This document shows, in pieces, positions 59,468-64,000 of a stretch of 64,000 bases of DNA (positions are counted from its first letter, which is position 1; every line of letters starts with the position of its first letter). Position numbers and translations under genes: made by a program. The notes beneath the pieces were generated by a model, which ran no database searches, had not been told where the DNA came from, and saw only the letters and a program-made list of their open reading frames with translations. The DNA is from Ilyomonas sp965199905 (GTDB lineage: Bacteria; Bacteroidota; Bacteroidia; Chitinophagales; Chitinophagaceae): assembly GCA_965199905.1 (NCBI GenBank), contig OZ241366.1, positions 3,720,001 through 3,784,000 of the forward strand, written 5' to 3'.

Positions 59468-60064
59468 CTATCGGGGCGTTTCATGCTCATGCTCAATGGC
59501 TCTTTCCACATGGCGGTCAGGAATAAGCCAGATGGTAGATTGAAAGAAGAACAGGAACAAAGAAATGTAGGGATTTACAAATGCCATCGGGATGGCTAAC
59601 GCATCAGCCGACATTGAGATGGCCGCTTTTCCGGCTTGCCTTCGCAGCGCACTGCCCAATTCCTCAGACATAACACCACTTTGCAAAACGCAGCGTTGTA
59701 GAATAAAATAAGCAAAGCCGCACAGTAATGCAATAATAGCATACAGGATAATGGTATCCGGCGCAAAATGATTTTCACCCATCCAGCCTGTAGCCACCGG
59801 CACCAGCGATAGCCAGAACAAAAGATGAAGGTTGCTAAGCAAAATACCAGGGTTTACTTTCTTTACTGCATGCAATAAATGATGATGATTGCCCCAATAA
59901 ATACCGATGAATAAAAACGAAACGATATAACTGATAAAAACGGGTATCAATGGTTTTATATCTTCCCAGCTTTCACCATGCGGCACTTTTATTTCGAGCA
60001 CCATAATGGTAATAATAATGGCAAGAACGCCATCGCTAAAAGCTTCCAGCCTGGTTGTGGTCAT
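59468..60064 (-). CDS. TMEM175-family potassium channel-like protein
   Basis: A 198-residue membrane protein of the DUF1211/TMEM175 family. The start ATG 60064 puts the family motif RLEAFSDGVLAIIITIMVLE (F-S-D) next to the N-terminus; an upstream frame to 60169 adds 35 unrelated residues. Helices continue with FISYIVSFLFIGIYWGNHHH and LLSNLHLLFWLSLVPVATGW. The bacterial members assemble into tetrameric leak potassium channels. It is a single-gene unit. Confidence 0.92.
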   Translation of the reverse strand: MTTTRLEAFSDGVLAIIITIMVLEIKVPHGESWEDIKPLIPVFISYIVSFLFIGIYWGNHHHLLHAVKKVNPGILLSNLHLLFWLSLVPVATGWMGENHFAPDTIILYAIIALLCGFAYFILQRCVLQSGVMSEELGSALRRQAGKAAISMSADALAIPMAFVNPYISLFLFFFQSTIWLIPDRHVERAIEHEHETPR

Positions 60065-60177
60065 ATAATTAAATTGGCTTTGCAAAATATTAATAAAGAT
60101 GGAACAAGAGCGGTGATGGCATAAGATACTTTTCTTTATTTGCGTTAGTATTGTAAAACCAACAGACAAAACTACCT

Positions 60178-61644
60178 GTGCGCCATATCTATCTACTCTT
60201 TCTTTTACTTATCACCGGCATTGTAAATGCATGCGCACAGTCTTATACCGGCTACGATGTATCATCTTACACAGGTGTATATGGTACGTTATTTAATCCT
60301 GCCAACCTATTAGATCATCGCGTGAAAGCTGATATCAACCTGTTTGGTTTTTCAACCGGCGTGCAAAACGATGTGCTGCTTATAGATGCCAACGATAAAG
60401 AAAACGGCGTTAAGGTTCCAAGCCCAATCAAACGCATCGGTCGCGGCAATGCTACATTCGATTTTATGGGACCTGGTTTTATGGTTCGGCTCAATGATAA
60501 AAACGCATTCTCCGTTACCACTCGTTTTCGTGCGCAGGGCAATGCCGATAGAGTAGATAACAACCTGCTCAATATTCTGCTGCAAGACGATCCGACTGTA
60601 TTTAATAAAACCAGGATCAAACTAAAAAGCGGAGCTGTACAAGGCAATGCCTGGAATGAGCTTGCGTTTACTTACGCCACGCAAATCGGCATCACTGATT
60701 TTGGTGTGTGGAAGGCAGCCATTTCAATCAAAGCATTGGGCGGGCAGGGAGGCGCTTATCTTACTACAAACAACCTTTCTTTTACTTACGACGACTCTTT
60801 GCAAGTTGACGTACAACAGCAACTGAAGTACGGTGGCGCTGTCAATTCAACCGGCAATATCAACGTCAACTATTCCGATTTTATAGATGATTTTGAAGAC
60901 AATTATCAATACAAGTTTTTTCGCCAGCCCGGCATTGGTGCGGATATCGGTGTTACTTACGAGTATCGCGATGTAATGCAGGTGTATGGCACCGATTACA
61001 ATGCCGATACCCGCAACTATAAATGGAAAGCCGGTGCTTCTGTCAGCGATATTGGAAGCATCCGTTATAAATCATCGCCCAACTCTTACAACACGCATCT
61101 CAGCGGGCAAAAATACCTGTTTGAAGACCTGGTGATACCTGAAGATAGTACGACGCTTGTCAGTATTGCCAACTGGTACAAGCGCCAGTTTCCGGGCACA
61201 AAGTCCGACACACATTTCACCATGAATTTGCCCACAACCCTGCATCTTACATTCGACTATGCGTTCAATCCTTACGTCTCTGCAGCGGCTCATTTATCGC
61301 TTCCCGTTATCACCGCGCAACCTGCCTATTATACAGGCACGCATAGTTTAGCGCAACTTACCATTACGCCGCGTGCCGAGCTTTCCTGGTGCGGCTTTTA
61401 CCTGCCAGTTACTTACCAGTTTGCCGGCGGTTTTCAAACGGGCATGGCGTTCCGTATTGGTCCGCTTACCATTGGCTCTGCATCGCTTATCAACATAGGT
61501 TTGCTGCGCAAAGGCAGAAGCGCCGATGGCTATTTCATCCTGCGCATTCCCTTCTTCAGATATCATCCTTACGAAACCGAGGAAACGCCGCAAAACATCA
61601 GATTCAACAAGCGCCAGCGAAAGATTTTTAACTGCGGAATGTAG
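60178..61644 (+). CDS. DUF5723-type outer-membrane protein, GTG start
   Basis: A 488-residue exported protein. GTG 60178 starts the signal peptide RHIYLLFLLLITGIVNACAQ; no ATG is available without losing it. The body has YTGYDVSSYTGVYGTLFNPA, ADINLFGFSTGVQNDVLLID and a C-terminal barrel-like region with FQTGMAFRIGPLTIGSASLI, as in the DUF5723 proteins of Bacteroidota that are often close to T9SS and gliding genes. The end is basic (RFNKRQRKIFN). Function unknown. Confidence 0.85.
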   Translation: MRHIYLLFLLLITGIVNACAQSYTGYDVSSYTGVYGTLFNPANLLDHRVKADINLFGFSTGVQNDVLLIDANDKENGVKVPSPIKRIGRGNATFDFMGPGFMVRLNDKNAFSVTTRFRAQGNADRVDNNLLNILLQDDPTVFNKTRIKLKSGAVQGNAWNELAFTYATQIGITDFGVWKAAISIKALGGQGGAYLTTNNLSFTYDDSLQVDVQQQLKYGGAVNSTGNINVNYSDFIDDFEDNYQYKFFRQPGIGADIGVTYEYRDVMQVYGTDYNADTRNYKWKAGASVSDIGSIRYKSSPNSYNTHLSGQKYLFEDLVIPEDSTTLVSIANWYKRQFPGTKSDTHFTMNLPTTLHLTFDYAFNPYVSAAAHLSLPVITAQPAYYTGTHSLAQLTITPRAELSWCGFYLPVTYQFAGGFQTGMAFRIGPLTIGSASLINIGLLRKGRSADGYFILRIPFFRYHPYETEETPQNIRFNKRQRKIFNCGM

Positions 61645-61645
61645 G

Positions 61646-61803
61646 TGGTGAGCGGTGAGAAGTGAGCGGTGAGAAGTAAATGAAGAATACAGTTTTTGGT
61701 AACCATCGTTCGTCACTTTTGTCATCGACAGTTGTTGCCATTCCTGCTGCTTCGACACGCAGGAATGCTCACATCAACGTTCCGGGCAATGTTTGGGCTT
61801 TTT
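61646..61803 (-). repeat. Dispersed intergenic repeat, copy D, with GGTGAGCGGTGAGAAG words
   Basis: Read on the minus strand, 61681-61803 gives CATTGCCCGGAACGTTGATG, CAACTGTCGATGACAAAAGT and ACGATGGTTACCAAAAA. It carries a 27-base insertion at 61739-61766 with ATTCCTGC / GCAGGAAT arms. GGTGGTGAGCGGTGAGAAGT words adjoin at 61646-61679 just past the stop of the DUF5723 gene. Confidence 0.75.
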
Positions 61804-61869
61804 AAAACTACAAAAAAACTATAGCTATGGATAATTACAGCCGCGAAAAATGGTTCCGGATAATCTTAC

Positions 61870-62067
61870 TTACCAATTCACAAACTCTTTAATTTTTGGA
61901 TGTGTCAACAGTTTATATAGAAGTAAAAGACTACCAAATACTTTTAAAATAGCTCCTGTTATGAATAATGCATCAGCATACAACCAATGCATTATTTTAA
62001 ATAGCGCGCCAACAAAATCAATGCAAAATCCGGCGATGAGCAAAATGAGTGCATGTTTTACTTTCAT
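61870..62067 (-). CDS. Small GldL-like membrane protein
   Basis: A 65-residue protein with two hydrophobic segments, HALILLIAGFCIDFVGALFK and ALFITGAILKVFGSLLLLYK. The sequence FVGALFKIMHW matches the start of GldL, an inner-membrane T9SS motor protein, but the protein ends where GldL would continue with its long cytoplasmic part. It may be an independent GldL-N-like family protein (often found in Bacteroidota). It is 58 bp upstream of the GH2 stop on the same strand. Confidence 0.65.
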   Translation of the reverse strand: MKVKHALILLIAGFCIDFVGALFKIMHWLYADALFITGAILKVFGSLLLLYKLLTHPKIKEFVNW

Positions 62068-62125
62068 ACTTTCAATTTAAAAATTGCTCACTCTTCTTTC
62101 TACTCTTAGGTCTTCGCAACTAAAC

Positions 62126-64000
62126 CTACTCCGCCGGAAGTTCCTTCCTCCCCACATTCCAACCTTCTACTTCCACGGCTGCTGAAACGCCAGTTAACAC
62201 CGGGTAATCTATCATTATTGTCTGTTGCTCGCCCGGCAAAACAGACACATAATTATCACTATAAAACGAAGGCAGAAGACGCTCTTTCGTTATTGAATTA
62301 ATCACCGAAATGCGATTAAAAAATGCCACGGGGTTTCCTGCCGCGTTCGATAATGTTACCCTGATTTTTCCATTGCTTATTTTCACGGCTTCAATGTTCA
62401 TGTCCACCTTCGCCATGTTCTGCAGACCACTGAAACTTCCATTTGCATCCAGTGTCCAATACAAATTATTACTGATAATTTGCTTGTTTAGATCAAGAAG
62501 CCTCAGCACCACAAAAGCACCCGAATCTTTTGCCGCTTCGCCCAGTTCGCGATGAATGGAATACACACGTTTCGTGGTTGTAGGCCCAATCTCAGAGAAC
62601 ACTTGTGTGAGCAGTTTCGATGCGCCTTTCATATCGTACAAAAAGATCTGCAGCATCATATCGCGGTGCGATTGAAATGTGTTGTTGGCAATCATTACCA
62701 CGCTGTCGGCTGCGTTCATAAAAACATGCAGCGGCTCGCTGCCATTGCGAAGCCCGTACAAACAAGCATTCGGGTCGAGATAATAATCATACATCTGTCC
62801 GCGCATCGCTGTCCATGGGTTCTGCGTTTTCCAGATGATAACGCCGGTGTACCAATCCCACATGTGCGACGTAAATCCTTCCGCCAAACTACGATATTGA
62901 TTGTAGTTGATAAGCTGTGCCTTCTTTGCAAAGTCTTCCGCGCCTGTTGCATTTCCGTACAGCGATATGTAATTATCGTAACCAATGTATTTATGATAAT
63001 CCCACACCGAATCAACCGTTGACCTGCCATTGGCGAAAATGGGTGCGCGCATATTGCTGTCAGGAATAAAACGCTTCAAGCCTGCATAGTCATTCATACC
63101 CACAGAACCCACTTCTGAATTGAATGGATACGTCTTGGTGCCGAAGAAAGTTTTTACATTCTGAATGCCATACGGACCATCCCCATTGCCGCCTAAAAAG
63201 TTGTACGACATGCTATCCGAATTGGAGTAATCGATAAACCATCTCGTGCCATCCAGCGATGGCAGCAATGAATCTTTCAGCGAATGAAAAATATCTTCCG
63301 GCAGTGTTATCTCGTTGCCACCACACCAGATGGCAAGCGATGGATGATTGCGTATCAAACGAATCTGGTCGGCAGCAGAAAGAACATACAAATTATGATC
63401 GTCAGGATATTGCCTTCTTGTCCATTGATCGTCTTTCTTCATCGGGTCCACCCAGCGCCCGTTGCAATCGCCCGAGCCCCAAAAATCCTGCATCACCAGC
63501 AAGCCATATTTATCGCAGGCATCATAAAATTCAGGACGTTCTGTAATAGCGCCACCCCATACGCGAATGAGGTTTAAGTTCATGTCGCGGTGAAAGCGGA
63601 TTTCCGCATCATAGCGCGCTTTTGAGAAGCGAAGCATGGCATCCGAAATAACCCAGTTGCCGCCTTTTATAAATATCTTTTGTCCATTCACATGCACTTC
63701 CATGCTGCGCGTTGTATTGTTCCATTGATTGCTTAGTTCCCTTACGCCAAACGCAAGGTTTTCTTCGCTGGAAAGAGAATTCGTATTGGTAACAAAGCGC
63801 ACAGAGATATCGTATAAATTCTGTTCGCCATACCCATTCGGCCACCACAACTTTGGATTGTTTAAAGTATAGTCGGGCAATTGTATTTGCACCGCCGAAT
63901 GAATGGGAACGATAACATTTTTCGAAATTGTATCTCTGCCGATAACATAATAAAGTTTGCCCGATACAGGCAGGTTGGTCACATTTTCCAGATCAGCAGA
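62126..64000 (-). CDS. GH2-family glycosidase (endo-beta-mannosidase/exo-glucosaminidase like), 3' part
   Basis: About 625 residues of a large glycoside hydrolase family 2 enzyme; the reading frame continues past the right edge (upstream ADLEN before the internal GTG), so the N-terminus is outside. The visible part has the Ig-like domain (PKLWWPNGYGEQNLYDIS), the barrel with FIKGGNWVISDAMLRFSKAR and MNLNLIRVWGGAITERPEFY, the acid/base in IWCGGNEITLP and the nucleophile region FNSEVGSVGM. Plant-type endo-beta-mannosidase and exo-beta-D-glucosaminidase share these blocks. A signal peptide may lie upstream of the window. It would act on glycans at the cell surface or in the periplasm. Confidence 0.93.
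   Translation of the reverse strand, partial: SADLENVTNLPVSGKLYYVIGRDTISKNVIVPIHSAVQIQLPDYTLNNPKLWWPNGYGEQNLYDISVRFVTNTNSLSSEENLAFGVRELSNQWNNTTRSMEVHVNGQKIFIKGGNWVISDAMLRFSKARYDAEIRFHRDMNLNLIRVWGGAITERPEFYDACDKYGLLVMQDFWGSGDCNGRWVDPMKKDDQWTRRQYPDDHNLYVLSAADQIRLIRNHPSLAIWCGGNEITLPEDIFHSLKDSLLPSLDGTRWFIDYSNSDSMSYNFLGGNGDGPYGIQNVKTFFGTKTYPFNSEVGSVGMNDYAGLKRFIPDSNMRAPIFANGRSTVDSVWDYHKYIGYDNYISLYGNATGAEDFAKKAQLINYNQYRSLAEGFTSHMWDWYTGVIIWKTQNPWTAMRGQMYDYYLDPNACLYGLRNGSEPLHVFMNAADSVVMIANNTFQSHRDMMLQIFLYDMKGASKLLTQVFSEIGPTTTKRVYSIHRELGEAAKDSGAFVVLRLLDLNKQIISNNLYWTLDANGSFSGLQNMAKVDMNIEAVKISNGKIRVTLSNAAGNPVAFFNRISVINSITKERLLPSFYSDNYVSVLPGEQQTIMIDYPVLTGVSAAVEVEGWNVGRKELPAE

Noticed and set aside
62126..63982. 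GTG 63982 as the true start of the GH2 gene
   Set aside because: The frame stays open upstream to the window edge and the residues before it (ADLEN) continue the Ig-like domain, so the gene is simply cut by the window.
1..64000. tRNA, rRNA or known riboswitch
   Set aside because: I scanned the gaps for cloverleaf ends, TTCGAxTC arms and common riboswitch cores and saw none; a covariance-model search was not possible.

Overview
The window is a stretch of chromosome from a member of the Bacteroidota, most likely the Chitinophagales/Chitinophagaceae. The basis is TonB-dependent receptors with CarboxypepD_reg-like plugs, a type IX secretion (T9SS) C-terminal sorting domain, GldB and a GldL-like protein, a DUF5723 outer-membrane protein, SCK/SCR-type lipoboxes, TAnnTTTG-type promoter elements and the lack of obvious Shine-Dalgarno sites. 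Genus is not resolved. No rRNA, tRNA, CRISPR array, prophage or intact transposase was recognised.

Layout. 0-5.3 kb: 5' part of glyA, an AT-rich AAA ATPase with a DUF4435-like tail (defence candidate), the wreck of a DUF1800/DUF1501 gene pair, corA, a DUF72 gene and a tiny lipoprotein. 5.6-8.9 kb: a tight three-gene operon of a glutamine-synthetase-like ligase, an APH-like kinase and a HAD phosphatase. 9.3-18 kb: M1 peptidase, GNAT, mreBCD, tadA, Hsp20 with two small membrane proteins, and a twice frameshifted Tet(X)-like flavoprotein. 18-27.9 kb: a 1402-residue T9SS cargo protein, a MITE-like element, DUF1328, LMW tyrosine phosphatase-hisS, and three envelope proteins of unknown role. 28-35.4 kb: a GH43/GH32-like beta-propeller beside a decayed GH43 gene, DinB, AlkA, an ECF sigma factor with a membrane partner, an S4 protein and trmD. 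35.7-41.1 kb: 3-hydroxyacyl-CoA dehydrogenase, a MntA/HepT toxin-antitoxin pair, Mrp, an SDR, a PPC-domain remnant and a small secreted basic protein. 41.4-50 kb: Dps, a lipoprotein/TonB-receptor pair, an H1-like basic protein, nadE and gldB. 50-58 kb: a bacteriophytochrome kinase with a truncated receiver, and a TonB receptor/TPR/membrane/HTH operon. 57-64 kb: amidohydrolase, Uma2, recO, a TMEM175-like protein, DUF5723, a GldL-like protein and the 3' part of a GH2 glycosidase.

Two themes run through the window. First, gene decay: at least four genes are recognisably broken by frameshifts, nonsense changes and internal deletions, and a receiver domain is cut short. Second, the gaps are full of short degenerate palindromic repeat families (at least five), two of which sit between co-oriented genes (mreB/mreC; TPR/membrane gene) and one of which appears to have been captured in frame inside an amidohydrolase. 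Six genes have a TAnnTTTG-like promoter element exactly four bases before the start codon, which predicts leaderless transcripts.
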